Source of the DNA: Bimuria novae-zelandiae CBS 107.79
Taxonomy: Eukaryota > Ascomycota > Dothideomycetes > Pleosporales > Didymosphaeriaceae
Direction of reading: 5' to 3'
Assembly (NCBI GenBank): GCA_010015655.1
Contig: ML976673.1
Location: forward strand, 748,615-812,614
Length of the DNA: 64,000 nt
Every line of letters begins with the position of its first letter. Position 1 is the stretch's first letter. The notes beneath the pieces are model-generated. The model had not been told where the DNA came from, searched no databases, and was given only the letters and a program-made list of their open reading frames with translations. Below, piece by piece: positions 11,544 to 22,403 of this stretch. The translations under genes and the position numbers were made by a program.

Positions 11544-12477
11544 GATGGCGGCGCAACGAGGACCAGCCGGTGGCAGGAAAGCGATACCGGAGCGCGAGAG
11601 GACTCACCTGTGATTTATGGCGACTTGAAGTCCCAGTAAGAGGGGCACGTGCGTGACGGCGTGTTGCTTCCTCGTCTGGAGATGCCCGACGGCGGCGTGT
11701 TGAGACGTGGAGTGGTGGAGAGCTAGGAAGCTGCAACTTTGGCTAGTGCGTTGGCCCTGTGCTGATCCTCAGGGTCCAGCAGCAATAGAGTGTGCCAAGC
11801 GAGCTCTTTGTTGACTTTATGCGTATGAGGCTCTGCTTGGTAGTGCTAAGGCGCAGCCAAGTGTTCGAGGCGCCGTGATATCTACGTTTCAAAGCCCATG
11901 CGCTGGAAACATTCTCAGACACCCGCTGCGAAAGCTATGATGGGAGGCGGACCGACGAGCAGCTCAAACACCGACAGACCGAATGGGGGATGGCGAGGTG
12001 GCTATCCGTTGCTATCGCTTGCCCCACGCCAACTCTACCAGTAAGTTTTTAGTGAACACTATTACCTTCGCATTGCCGTCCTGTATCCAAGCCCGCCGTC
12101 TGGTGGTTGCCGCTACAGCTTAATAAGTGTGGTATACGTGAATGTGAAAACGTGGCTCGAAGTTCTCACGACATCTGCATTCTGATGTCACTCAAGATAT
12201 GGATCTGGAACGATCTTGAAGTGATCTGCCATGAGATGGCAGATGGCGGAGTACTCATGCTTATCGATAAGACGTCGCGGGGTTAGTGCTGCGCTATGGC
12301 CGACGTCACACACCGAACACTGGAAGCGCGTAGAAGCGCGTTCACCAATTCCGTCTCTGTCAGCAGCGAAGTTTACTAACAACTCGTATTTAGCAGCAGC
12401 GCCTCACACAACCCTCTTACCTTCTGTCGAGTCTCTCAACACTGTACTACTGCCACTATTGACACTTTCCGCCTGCA
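11544..12477. promoter_or_regulatory. Divergent intergenic region between F-box gene and UFD1-like gene
   Basis: This 0.93-kb spacer lies between two divergently transcribed genes, so it should contain both promoters. The stretch before 12478 is pyrimidine-rich, as is usual for fungal 5' leaders. I identify no specific binding site. Confidence 0.5.
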
Positions 12478-14835
12478 ATGGAATCTGAACCAGAAATACC
12501 CGAGCTGGTCTGGTCAGCGAAGTTCAGCGTCGCCCATTCTTCCCGAAACGCAAAACTCCCCGGCGACAAGATATTTTTACCGCCATCCGCCCTCGAACAG
12601 CTGCTCGCAGCAGCGCCCATCGTAACCACAGACTCGAATCTGTCGCACATAACCGCTTTCGATCCCTTCAACCCGTACACATTCGCCTCTGAGCGACAAG
12701 CACGATCACAGTACCAAGACCGCCACCAGCAACTACCACATCCGCTCACGTTTCGGCTTGTGAATCTAAGCAATGGCAGGGTGGTTTACGCAGGTATCCG
12801 AGAATTTTCGGCGGAAGAAGGAGAGATCGTCCTGAGCAGCTTTCTCAAGGAAGCTCTGGGCTTGGAGGCAAAATCGACAGAATCGTCGCGCAAGGGTAGC
12901 CCAGATGGAGACACAGACACGGCAGATGGCGTGGAACAACCCGAGGTCAACGGAACATCGCTACAAATCACGGTCCATGCGAAACAACTGCCCAAGGGAG
13001 CCTTCGTGAAGCTGAGACCGCTCGAGGCGGGGTACGACCCGGAAGATTGGAAGTCGCTCTTAGAAGAGCATTTGCGGTCGAACTTCACAACGTTGACGAA
13101 GGGAGAGGTTCTGGTAGTCTACGGGGGTCGGGCTTCGAACGGCAAGCGAGAAGAATTTCGGTTCCTTGTGGATGGTCTCAAGCCAGAGGGGGATGGCATA
13201 TGTGTTGTGGATACAGATCTCGAAGTAGACATCGAAGCGCTCAACGAGGAGCAGGCACGCGAGACGCTGAAGCAGATCATGGCTAAGCGGCAGAAAGCGC
13301 CAGGTACATCACAAGGTAGTTCAGCTGGCGGCAGCGTCGACTTATTCAAGGCCGAAGGCGGCCAGGCCCTGCCGGGCGAATATGTGGACTATGAATTATC
13401 GTCGTGGGACAGAACCCAGAGCCTCGAGATAGGGCTGAGTGCGTTTGATGAAGAGGATGAGATAGATCTCTTCGTCAGCCCCTACTCAGCCCAGCAACGA
13501 GTCCGCCCTAGGGAAGACGAACACGTCTTCGCCGAAATCTCAAGCAAATATCCTAAACGCATCCGGCTACAACCCACGAACGTGGAACTGGAGAATGCAG
13601 AAGCAATATACATCTCCGTTCGCGCCTTCCCTTCCGAGGAGCCGTCACCCACACCGAAACGTTTCAACCTTAAGGTGTCCGTCTACGATCCCAATTCGAC
13701 ATCCACATTAGATAACGCAAACGGCACCAACGCCACCCAGCATAGCCCAGATGAAGTAGAGTGCAAGAACTGCCACCAATGGGTACCAAAATCGTCTCTC
13801 TTCTTGCACGAAAATTTCTGTCTCCGAAACAACATTCTCTGCCCGCAAGGCTGTGGTCAGGTCTTTCAAAGGCGCTCTGAAACATCAAAAACCCATTGGC
13901 ACTGCCCGCACGACACCTTCACCGGAAACACCGCGCTCTCCCACCAGAAGCACGACATGCTCTACCACACCGCGCAAACATGCCCTTCTTGCGAAATGGG
14001 CTTCCCATCAATACCGACCCTTGCGACGCACAGAGTAACCGAGTGTCCCGGCAAGCTTATCCTCTGCCGCTTCTGCCACTTGCAAGTCCCACAGGAAGGG
14101 GACCCGACCGAGCCTCTGAATCCCGAGCTGCTTCTTTCAGGACTCACACCCCATGAGCTCACCGATGGCGGACGTACAACCGAATGCCATCTGTGCTCCA
14201 AGATCGTGCGGTTTAGGGACATGGATACGCACCTCAAGCACCACGACCTCGAGCGCTTGTCTCGTCCTGCGCCGCGCTTATGCCGTAACGTAAACTGCGG
14301 ACGCACGCAAGACGGAGTGAACAAGCTCGGCGACACCCGCGCGGGCACCCGGAAAGGCCAGGGTCCAGGCAATGAGATCGGACTGTGTAGTGTATGTTTC
14401 GGTCCGCTATATGTATCGCTTCACGATCCTGAAGGAAAAGCGCTACGCCGCCGCGTCGAGCGCCGGTACCTGTCCCAGCTCTTGACCGGCTGTGGGAAAG
14501 CATGGTGTAAGAACGAGTTCTGCCGTACCGGACGGAAGAATACCACAGGTGTTGATAAGGCGATTCCGACAAAGGATGCTATTCCGCTCGTCAAGCCGTT
14601 TCTGGAAGGCATGGACGGGCGAGGATATCAAACTCCTTTACACTTTTGTACAGACGAAGCCGCCCAGAAGAGGCGCGTACTGGCGGAGATGTTAAGCGCC
14701 GAGAAAGGAATAGAAGGCAAGGGCGGTTATGGCATGGTGTGGTGCGTTGCTGCGCTTGAGGCAGAAGGAGGAGACCTGGACAAGGCGCGAGGATGGCTGA
14801 AAGGGTGGGCGCCACAGCGAAGTGAGGAGCCTTAG
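12478..14835 (+). CDS. UFD1-domain protein with C-terminal zinc fingers
   Basis: Single-exon ORF of 785 residues. The first ~330 residues follow the UFD1 fold: GDKIFLPPSALEQLL, PLTFRLVN, the double-psi-barrel-like segment ending PKGAFVKLRPLE, and DWKSLLEEHLRSNFTTLTKGE. A Ser/acid linker follows. From about residue 425 there are several Cys/His modules (ECKNCHQWVP, NILCPQGC, CPSCEMGF, CRFCHLQVP, CHLCSKIVRFRD) resembling TRAF-type and C2H2 fingers. Canonical Ufd1 is about half this length and works with Npl4 and Cdc48 in extracting ubiquitylated proteins. This long zinc-finger form is probably a separate fungal paralogue, so I give no symbol. Substrate and partner are inference. Confidence 0.85.
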   Translation: MESEPEIPELVWSAKFSVAHSSRNAKLPGDKIFLPPSALEQLLAAAPIVTTDSNLSHITAFDPFNPYTFASERQARSQYQDRHQQLPHPLTFRLVNLSNGRVVYAGIREFSAEEGEIVLSSFLKEALGLEAKSTESSRKGSPDGDTDTADGVEQPEVNGTSLQITVHAKQLPKGAFVKLRPLEAGYDPEDWKSLLEEHLRSNFTTLTKGEVLVVYGGRASNGKREEFRFLVDGLKPEGDGICVVDTDLEVDIEALNEEQARETLKQIMAKRQKAPGTSQGSSAGGSVDLFKAEGGQALPGEYVDYELSSWDRTQSLEIGLSAFDEEDEIDLFVSPYSAQQRVRPREDEHVFAEISSKYPKRIRLQPTNVELENAEAIYISVRAFPSEEPSPTPKRFNLKVSVYDPNSTSTLDNANGTNATQHSPDEVECKNCHQWVPKSSLFLHENFCLRNNILCPQGCGQVFQRRSETSKTHWHCPHDTFTGNTALSHQKHDMLYHTAQTCPSCEMGFPSIPTLATHRVTECPGKLILCRFCHLQVPQEGDPTEPLNPELLLSGLTPHELTDGGRTTECHLCSKIVRFRDMDTHLKHHDLERLSRPAPRLCRNVNCGRTQDGVNKLGDTRAGTRKGQGPGNEIGLCSVCFGPLYVSLHDPEGKALRRRVERRYLSQLLTGCGKAWCKNEFCRTGRKNTTGVDKAIPTKDAIPLVKPFLEGMDGRGYQTPLHFCTDEAAQKRRVLAEMLSAEKGIEGKGGYGMVWCVAALEAEGGDLDKARGWLKGWAPQRSEEP

Positions 14836-15653
14836 AAGGGAGATGGCATATTAATGGTGCCGACAGAGTGGTGACCCAATATAGACAGAGATACCCCAGC
14901 AGTTAATGCTCAGATATGACAGTATGTTCGCCTCTTTGCATTATGCTTAAGACCGGAAGTACTCAAGAATCCACCACAGCTGCAAATGGTTCCTGGAACA
15001 TTGGAATCCAACACTACACGTGATATGGGCTCCTCCACTGCGCTTCTAGCAGCTCTCCACCGTTCACTTATGTGCTATGCGTGCATGGTGGACTGCTCTC
15101 TCACTACCAGCCGCCGAATTATTCTGCTGCTATTGTTACTTACTTAGCTTGGGCGCTGGCCATGGCGCGTGAACCACGAGCACATCGGAAGCGAAGGTTG
15201 TCGCTTCCGCGGGTCCGCGAGGAGCTCACCACCACGCCGCGCCCGATCTTGCAGTCCGGCTACGAAACACGATTGCCACTCATCCCAGTGTCTGAAGGCA
15301 CCATCCTGGATCCCGCGCGCACGATTGTACCTTGTCGCAAGACTGCACATTGAAGGGAAGGTTGCGCGTATTTCACGCCTCACCGCCGGGGGAGCATACA
15401 AACCTTCATTCGGTCGCCGCCACGCTTTCGAACACGTCGCACCAGACCGAACCCTTGAATTGGATCCAGATTTCCAAGCGACACCACGCTCAACGAGACC
15501 GCTTCGGCTGAACCATCTGCGCCCGCGCAACCCATCTCTACATTCGACTTTCAAACCACCTCTACACCACCGCGCTCCCGTTGAAGCAAGCGCAGGCCAC
15601 GGCCAACCCACAATTCGCGCCAGGACGGGCCTCGAGGTCCCCAAATAGCCATC
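14836..15653. other. Intergenic, arp8 upstream region
   Basis: ORFs of 159 (+) and 215 (-) codons overlap here on opposite strands and have Arg/Ser/Pro-biased composition. I see no domain and treat both as chance ORFs in GC-rich leader DNA. Confidence 0.5.
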
Positions 15654-17911
15654 ATGGTAGGCAAGAAGTCTGGCAGAGCCCAACTTAGGGAGGAGGGTAT
15701 GCGTTTGCGACATGTCTCTATGAAAGCAAGGATTGCTAACAACTATTTGCAGGCCTCGCACGGACAGACAACAATCTTGAGCAAACAACATGGCCCGTTG
15801 TGCCCATGATCAATCAGAAGAACTACTACACCGAGTTTTTAAAGCGCGACGAACAATACCTCGCAGTCCGATACCCACAGGAGGAAGAACGCGCTCGAAT
15901 GGTACGAGAAGCCCGCGACAAGGATCGGGCACTAGCAAAAGGAGTCTCAACAGAAGCTGCCGAAGAGGCAGGCGAGGAGGCGGGGGTTTCGTACTCCAGA
16001 GACGATCCCTCAAAGTTGATTGTGCTGCATGTCGGCAGCCAGAATCTCAGAATCGGTCTTGGCTCCGACGCGCTCCCGAAAGCCGTCCCCATGGTCATAG
16101 CTCGGAGGTGGAAGGAGAGCGAGTCGGAAGAGAATGACGGAGAACCTAGCCCGAAGAGGTTGAAGCTCGAAGGCGCCCTTCCTGCAGACGCTCTACCCGA
16201 GAAGTGGTTTGGAGAAGATTTCGCAGATCAGTATATGGCAATGTCCTCTGAGCTGAGGACAAGGATGCGACAGAACAAGCGACGAGTACTGCCAAACTCC
16301 AAGGATCTGGTTACAAACTTCAACCGTCGCACTCCGCCTGATATCATCAGCGAGCACAACGACATGGATAGGATAGATTGGACCGAACTTCCCAAGGATC
16401 CCAGCAAAGCACCAGACTACTTTACTGGCCAAGCAGCACTGCGTATACCGGAACACTCAACTCCGCGCTACAAGCTCTTCTGGCCTATACGTAATGGAAC
16501 CTTCAATGAGACCGATTACACCGGTCGGATTCAGCTTTATCACGACCTCTCAAAGATATTGGAGGAGGCGTTCAAGACCCAGCTTGGCATAACCAGACTC
16601 AAAGATCTCGCCAACTACAAGTGTGTCTTCATCATTCCGGACCTCTACGAGCGCGTATACGTGACGATGATGTTGGACATCCTAATGCGCGACCTGGGTC
16701 TTGGAAAGGTGTCTCTGCAGCAGGAGAGTCTTTCTGCAACATTTGGTGCAGGGTACGGTATTGCTTGTGTTGTGGATCTTGGAGCGCAGAAATCATCCAT
16801 TTGCTGTGTTGACGAGGGGCTATGCGTTGAAGAATCGCGCGTCAATCTCAAGATGGGAGGCGCAGACGTGACGGACACATTCATCAAGATGATGCTCTAC
16901 GGTCACTTTCCTTACTCAGACATGAACCTCAAACGGAGATACGATTTCCTCCTCGCCGAAGAACTGAAGCAGAAGTTTTGCTCGATGGATGAGGACTCTG
17001 TGACTGTGAAGACATGGGACTTCCATCTTCGAGCCTCGGGGCAGGATACGAGGAAATACACGTTCAAGACGTATGACGAGACGATGTTGTCTGTCATGGT
17101 AGGTCAAAAAGTTATTCATTCACTTCTCTCTGCTAACAGTGACCAGGGTTTCTTCAAACCCTCAATTTTCGACCATTCGAAGAAGTTGGAAGGCCGTAGG
17201 AAGGTCGTCCCCCGATCAGTAGATCTGTACGATGGTTCACCAAACGATCCAATTTCCCAAGCACAAATTGCAATAATCGATATTGCAGCAGGAAAGCTGC
17301 CCAACGGAGTACATGAATCGAGCGGCACACCAGCGGTGGCGTCAACTCCCCAGCGTCCAGGTCAACTGAACCCGCTTAATCGGCTCAACGACAACGAGAC
17401 ACCGCGATCGTCTGTAGCTGGCTCACCAGCACCAGAAGGCATAAGCACACCGAACCCAGACCGAGACACTCCCATGGCCGATGGCGAACAACCCCTCATT
17501 TTCCGGGATCCTGTGCTCGAGAAGACCAAAATTGCCGAAGAGCGCGACAGGACGCTTCCGGTTGTGCCTCTTGACCAAGCTATCTTGGAGTCGGCCACCC
17601 AAGGCGCCCGCGGCGACGAACGCAAGATGCGCGACTTCCTCGGAGGTATCATGCTTATCGGTGGCGCTAGCAAGACGCCTGGTCTCCGCGAGTTCCTCGA
17701 GTTCCGACTTAGGGAGCTGAGACCCAACTACGGGAAGGAGATCTTGGTTGGTCCTCCGCCGAGGGAGTTTGACCCGCAAGTGGTGATTTGGAAGGGTGGA
17801 AGCGTGTTCGGAAGACTCAGTCCTGCGGGTAACGATAGCTGGATTAGTAAGTATGAGTATGACATGTTGGGAAGCCGGCTGTTGAATAACAAGTGCATGT
17901 TCGCTTGGTAG
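15654..17911 (+). CDS. arp8: Actin-related protein 8, INO80 remodelling complex
   Basis: Three exons (15654-15696, 15753-17098, 17147-17911) give 717 residues. The first exon encodes MVGKKSGRAQLREEG and splices (56-bp intron, branch GCTAAC) to LARTDNNLEQTTWP. The protein continues with MINQKNYYTEFLKRDEQ, the actin-fold phosphate-loop region LHVGSQNLRIGLG, VVDLGAQKSSICCVDEG, and the C-terminal MLIGGASKTPGLREFLEFR and WKGGSVFGRL. Arp8 forms the Arp8-Arp4-actin module of INO80 that senses linker DNA; this is established for the family. The second intron (48 bp, branch GCTAAC) is a multiple of three and contains no stop, so a naive reading would keep it as coding; joining M to GFFKPSIFDHSKKLEGRR matches the family. 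A long disordered insert lies at about residues 500-580. Confidence 0.92.
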
Positions 17912-18289
17912 CGGCATGAGTAGGAGTAGCAGTGAGGAAGGAACTGGAGGTTGCTTCTGGGTTGGCAGCAGATACTAGTTGTTGGCGGTGCATACTACGA
18001 TTAGCATTGGACATTTACAGAGACATCACTAGAAAATAACGATATGGAGCATCAGCATGCTAGAGTTTGTGGTTCTAACATGTAAGACAGATGTACGCGT
18101 CAAGTTTACGCACCAAGAAGCTTTGTGTCCCTTCACAGAAAAGTCTTATTCACACGAAAATTACTGTGAATAGACGGTCCTTTCGTGCTCTGCAAACGAG
18201 TCGCTCGTAGAATTCCCAAAATCGAAGATGCAGTCGAGACCGCCTCCCCCTGGCGATCAAGAGGTGCTTGGAGCACGCGTCGAGCCGCG
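17912..18289. other. arp8 3' flank up to the transposon
   Basis: No gene seen. The sequence is ordinary in base composition until the transposon begins at 18292. Confidence 0.5.
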
Positions 18290-18291
18290 TA

Positions 18292-18361
18292 CTCGCCCCA
18301 CACGCCAACCGGAGGTTGGCCCTGCGCAGCCCAACGTAACTTCGCAGCCCAACGTAACTTT
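18292..18361 (+). repeat. Left terminal inverted repeat (70 bp)
   Basis: Identical in reverse complement to 20339-20408. It begins CTCGCCCCACACG and contains a hairpin (GCCAACC/GGTTGGC, 18304-18320) and a perfect 18-bp tandem duplication (18325-18342 and 18343-18360). Confidence 0.95.
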
Positions 18362-18399
18362 GTATAGAGAATTGAAATTAATCCAGTCTTTTGACAGCG

Positions 18400-20295
18400 T
18401 AGACTTTAATTATATAGGCTAATATACAGTAGAGTTAGTGTAGCAAGTAGGGCAGGATCTACAGTCATCTCTCTAAGAGATAGGACCCATTAGGGCTAAT
18501 TTTATAGACTCTATAAGTAGGCGTCCTTGTACGTTTTTATAGCCTTTTAAGTAACCTTTTAAGCCTTAAGCTTTATACGTTAATTAATTACTTATCGCGC
18601 TGCTTTAACAGTTACTACGCTACCTTTTTATACTAGCCTTTTATCTTTAATCTGCCTTTTTTAGCGTTATTAAGCTGCTATAGTAATATTTATAAGGTCG
18701 CGCTGGGCTAGCGCGAGACTATTAATTAGTAATTACGAGCTTTCTAGGAATTTTATAAGCCTCCTGCTTGATATATTGCTTCTCTCTAGGGCGCGCGACA
18801 TTTTTTGATGCTGCCGCTAATATGCTGTAGGTGTATTGGCGATAGGGCTCGAATTAATAGCGGATAGAACTAATAGGGATGGCGTTTGGATAGGTGCTGG
18901 CAGCTTTATATAAACAAGCTCTAAATTAAATAAAAAGATCCTAGCTTTCTCCTAGGCGCTTAGGATTGTGCTGCGCTTAAATATATCTATCCTAATGTAA
19001 TGAGGTAAGCGCCCCGCTTACTAAGCCAATACTATGTGACTTTCTCACCTGCACCAAAAGGTACGCACGAGAATACTTAAGCCAAGTATTACTCGTATAG
19101 TATAATATATATAGGATATGCTAGGGTCAGCCACTAGCGCTAGTGTTTGATCCTAGCCTAGCCGGAACCTCTATAAGCGAGAGAAGGCCACGTGTTCGAC
19201 CGTGCCTACCTTGTTACACCTAATCCTATAGATCGCATGTAGAAATTTAACTTTATTAAAGTCTGTGTAGCTAGTTCGGGTGGCCATCTCTACAGCCTTT
19301 TTATAATTCTGCTTTAATAGCTAAAAATAGACGACGTCTAGAGGCTGCAGATAATATAATAAATATAGTAATAGTAAAAAGGGGAGTATCTTATAATTAT
19401 CGCAGAACTATATAAACTTAATAGTAAGGTAGCTACTAAATTTATTAAATATAAATAATTACTATGCGCCTTTCTAGCGCGCGCGCGTTTATATTTTAAA
19501 AAACTTTAGTTACTTTATTAAAATAGAGTTATTAGCGTATCTTAATATTAATATAGCGATTATATAGCTATTAGGCAGCGCCGTATTTATATACTAATAA
19601 TAAAGGTAATTAATAGCCTATATAATAAGTATAGATTCGAGCACCTCTCTATTGCTAGAGATTAATTTAATACTTGTAATATAATCGCGCGACGTCTCTA
19701 ACGTAGAGATATAAAGATAATTAAACTCTATAGTAATAATTTATTAATTACTACTAACGCCTATGCGGAAGCCGGTTTCGTCTATATTATAGGTGTCTAA
19801 TAGGGTGACGCCGTAGGTGTATATTACCTTTTTAAGCTTAATAAAATAATAGCTGTAAGCTTTAAACGTTACTATTACTATATAATTAATATGCTGCGAC
19901 TTCTACTTTATGCGGCGATAGTCTAGATTTCTTAATAGCTATCGCGATAGCTAGTCCTTACTAAGTAAGAGAGCTCTACTATTAGGGTGCGCGCGATTAA
20001 GAATATATTAAGTAGTACCTTTTAACTATAGTATAAAGTATAGCATGCTAATAGTGTCGCAGCGACGTATATATAACTTTAGCGCTTTATCCTAGGTCTC
20101 TAAGAGTCGTAGATTCGTGCCGCTACAGTTATAGCAGCTGATCTGGCCTCTAGCGCGCGCTTGAAGTCGCGAAACAGGCACGCTCCATTCGCGTGCTTTA
20201 GCTGCAAAATTAGGTATTTCTAAGCTAGAAAAACTAGAGAGATAATTAGAGATACGCTGCTTAATTTTATAGCTCTCGCTATAATATTTAGGCAT
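18400..20295 (-). pseudogene. Fot1/pogo-like transposase remnant
   Basis: The only intact stretch is the N-terminus (20092-20295, 67 codons): KIKQRISNYL followed by FAAKAREWSVPVSRLQARARG, a psq-like helix-turn-helix as in Fot1/Tan1 transposases. Further along the same strand, around 19768-19782, NIDETGFRIGV gives the first catalytic Asp region of the DDE_1 endonuclease. The rest is broken by TAA/TAG codons and shifts in an AT-rich context. No active product is expected. The left limit is approximate. Confidence 0.8.
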
Positions 20296-20338
20296 AGTTA
20301 TAGGTTATTTATTAAGAAAATAGAAAAATCCGCGACGA

Positions 20339-20408
20339 AAAGTTACGTTGGGCTGCGAAGTTACGTTGGGCTGCGCAGGGCCAACCTCCGGTTGGCGTGT
20401 GGGGCGAG
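20339..20408 (-). repeat. Right terminal inverted repeat (70 bp)
   Basis: Perfect inverted copy of 18292-18361, followed by the TA duplication at 20409-20410. Confidence 0.95.
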
Positions 20409-20410
20409 TA

Positions 20411-20888
20411 GTCGCCACCCCTCCACACCGCCACGAAGGGTTGCGTGTGATAGGACGATGCGGAGCAGACGGCGGGCATTCTTCGAGAGCGCGCGCACAA
20501 GATGAGCCCACAGTAACGCGACCATTTGCCGATGTGCGCCCTACAGTGGCACGTCCGGGAATGCTGAAGCCGGGTACAGAGAAATCTCCCCACGCAGCAG
20601 GTGAAGGCGGTGAGGCTGAGGCGACAGGGCTGTGGCGGCATGATTGGGCAGTTTGTAGTTCCTGTCGCGCTAAATTTCGGAACGGAAATGTCCCTGAGAA
20701 GGCGTACGAAAGTGGCACCATGGCCGATCAACATCTTTAAACTAGACCCGCCCTTTGCCTCTCTGCCCTCTCTCTCCTCACTGCACCTGGGCGCACTCAA
20801 CCCAGCTCCGTCCCCGCAGGCCGTTCCTTCCCTCCGTTTCACTGTTGGCATCTTTTGGCCTGCCATTGTTCCTTTGTAGTTCGCTACA
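20411..20888. promoter_or_regulatory. erg25 upstream region
   Basis: 478 bp between the transposon end and the erg25 start. Base composition is normal, so the RIP-like decay stops at the element boundary. The 3' part (20745-20880) is pyrimidine-rich, consistent with a leader. No specific sterol-regulatory site was recognised. Confidence 0.45.
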
Positions 20889-21900
20889 ATGTACGTGAAT
20901 TGAGATGACCCTATCGCGCGCCCGCATAGTTAACGAGCTCAGGAACTCGACCACAGTTCTGTCGCCAATGGCGCAGGACACGTACTGGGGCTCGTTTGAA
21001 GAGATCTCCAAGTACAATGTCTCGCTCAACTACGCCGAGCGCATGTGGCTTGCCTGGTACATGTACATGCAGAACGATGTTCTTGCCACGGGCATCATGT
21101 CGTTCGTTATGCACGAAGCCGTTTACTTCGGGCGCTCGCTACCATGGATAATAATCGACATGATCCCTTGGTTTAGGCGATACAAGATTCAGCAAGTATG
21201 TTTCCAGGCTACCTAGATACGGTACGGCCACTGACATGATCCGCAGAACAAAATCCCCACCGCATGGGAACAGTGGCAGTGTGCGCTTCTCGTCCTCTTC
21301 TCCCACTTCACCGTCGAGCTCCCGCAGATCTGGTTTTTCCACCCCATGTGCCAATTCTTCGGTCTGAGCACCACGGTTCCTTTCCCGAGCATCTACAAGA
21401 TGGCCTTCCAAATCGCAGTGTTCTTTGTACTCGAGGATACCTGGCACTACTGGATGCATCGCGCCATGCACTACGGCTTTCTGTACAAGAACATTCACAA
21501 GATCCACCACCAGTACTCTGCGCCCTTCGGTCTTGCCGCCGAGTACGCGTCTCCCATCGAAGTCATGGTCCTTGGTCTTGGCACGATCAGCTCGCCTATC
21601 CTCTGGTGTGCTCTTACAGGCGATCTGCACATCCTGACCATGTACCTCTGGATCGTGTTGCGCTTGTTCCAGGCCATCGATGCGCACAGCGGTTACGAGT
21701 TCCCCTGGAGTCTCCACCACTTCCTCCCCTTCTGGGCTGGTGCTGAGCACCACGACGTGCACCACGAGCGCTTCATTGGCAACTACTCGAGCAGCTTCAG
21801 GTGGTGGGACTACGTCTTAGACACCGAGGCTGGCCCGGAGGCGTCGAAGAGGAGGAGGGAGAGGAAGCTTGCTGCTGCATTGAAGCAGAAGGCTCTGTAG
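20889..21900 (+). CDS. erg25: C-4 methylsterol oxidase (ergosterol pathway)
   Basis: A membrane-bound di-iron hydroxylase that oxidises the C-4 methyl groups of 4,4-dimethylsterols in the ER, acting with Erg26 and Erg27. The fatty acid hydroxylase-type histidine boxes are clear: HRAMH, HKIHH and HHDVHH, with several hydrophobic helices between. The downstream intron (21196-21246, 51 bp) joins RRYKIQQ to [11 protein letters not shown]. The N-terminus needs a choice. An unspliced start at 20905 (MTLSRARIV) is possible. A 52-bp GT-AG intron (20891-20942, donor gtacgt, branch GTTAAC) would split the ATG itself and give [19 protein letters not shown], which looks more natural; an internal ATG at 20968 also exists. 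The family call is secure. The protein ends in a basic tail, [16 protein letters not shown]. Confidence 0.92.
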
Positions 21901-22403
21901 ATAAAAATACAATGGGGACGCATTAGACAGACAACATTCGCAATGTTGTTGTCGTTTCTTGAGCCACCGTCCGCGTTACGGGGGGCGCTGTCGTATTTGG
22001 GATATGTTTGGCGTTGCCTTAGAGGGTGCACTTTTGCCAACATTGGCTGCGAGCAGCTTACCAGCTACGCTTCCAACATCAGTGGCGGGGAGAATGATGT
22101 AGATACGAAGGGAGCTTCGGATAGTATGAATACCTAATATATAATGTTACGCTCGCTGTTCAACCAGAATTACTTCTGGCCCCACAGAGTTCTACACCGG
22201 TTGACTTTCGAGCATCAATCACTCGGCGTGTTAACCACCACCAAGTGCGACTGTGAGACTGTGAGACAATGGTAATGGCGAGCTCGGCAGCGTCCGTGCG
22301 GTCTTGGCATGAAGCGCGTCGCAGCTGCGCGCGCAACTTTCTTTCTTCCAGTAGCACAGCTGCCACGCTTCGCACTCAGTCTACCCAATCTACCTGCGGC
22401 ACC
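21901..22403. other. Intergenic between erg25 and paf1
   Basis: 3' flank of erg25 and leader of paf1. A short ORF (21943-22137) has no support. The paf1 frame is open upstream to 22269, but that part is read as leader. Confidence 0.5.

Larger units (their letters stand above)
18292..20408 (-). mobile_element. Fot1/pogo-type DNA transposon, RIP-decayed
   Basis: A 2117-bp element bounded by perfect 70-bp terminal inverted repeats and flanked on both sides by TA (18290-18291 and 20409-20410), the target duplication expected of Tc1/mariner elements. The interior is strongly TA-rich with scattered CpG-rich islands, as left by repeat-induced point mutation. On the minus strand, starting 44 bp inside the right repeat, are remnants of a transposase with a psq-type helix-turn-helix and the DETGF motif of the DDE_1 family. 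It sits between arp8 and erg25, about 480 bp upstream of the latter, and does not interrupt a recognisable gene. Confidence 0.92.

Noticed and set aside
15144..15791. 215-codon minus-strand and 159-codon plus-strand ORFs upstream of arp8
   Set aside because: They overlap each other and the first arp8 exon; composition is low-complexity and no family is recognised.
20305..20866. 138- and 184-codon minus-strand ORFs over the right end of the Fot1 element
   Set aside because: They run from flanking DNA through the inverted repeat and end just inside the element; this is a chance read-through, not a gene.
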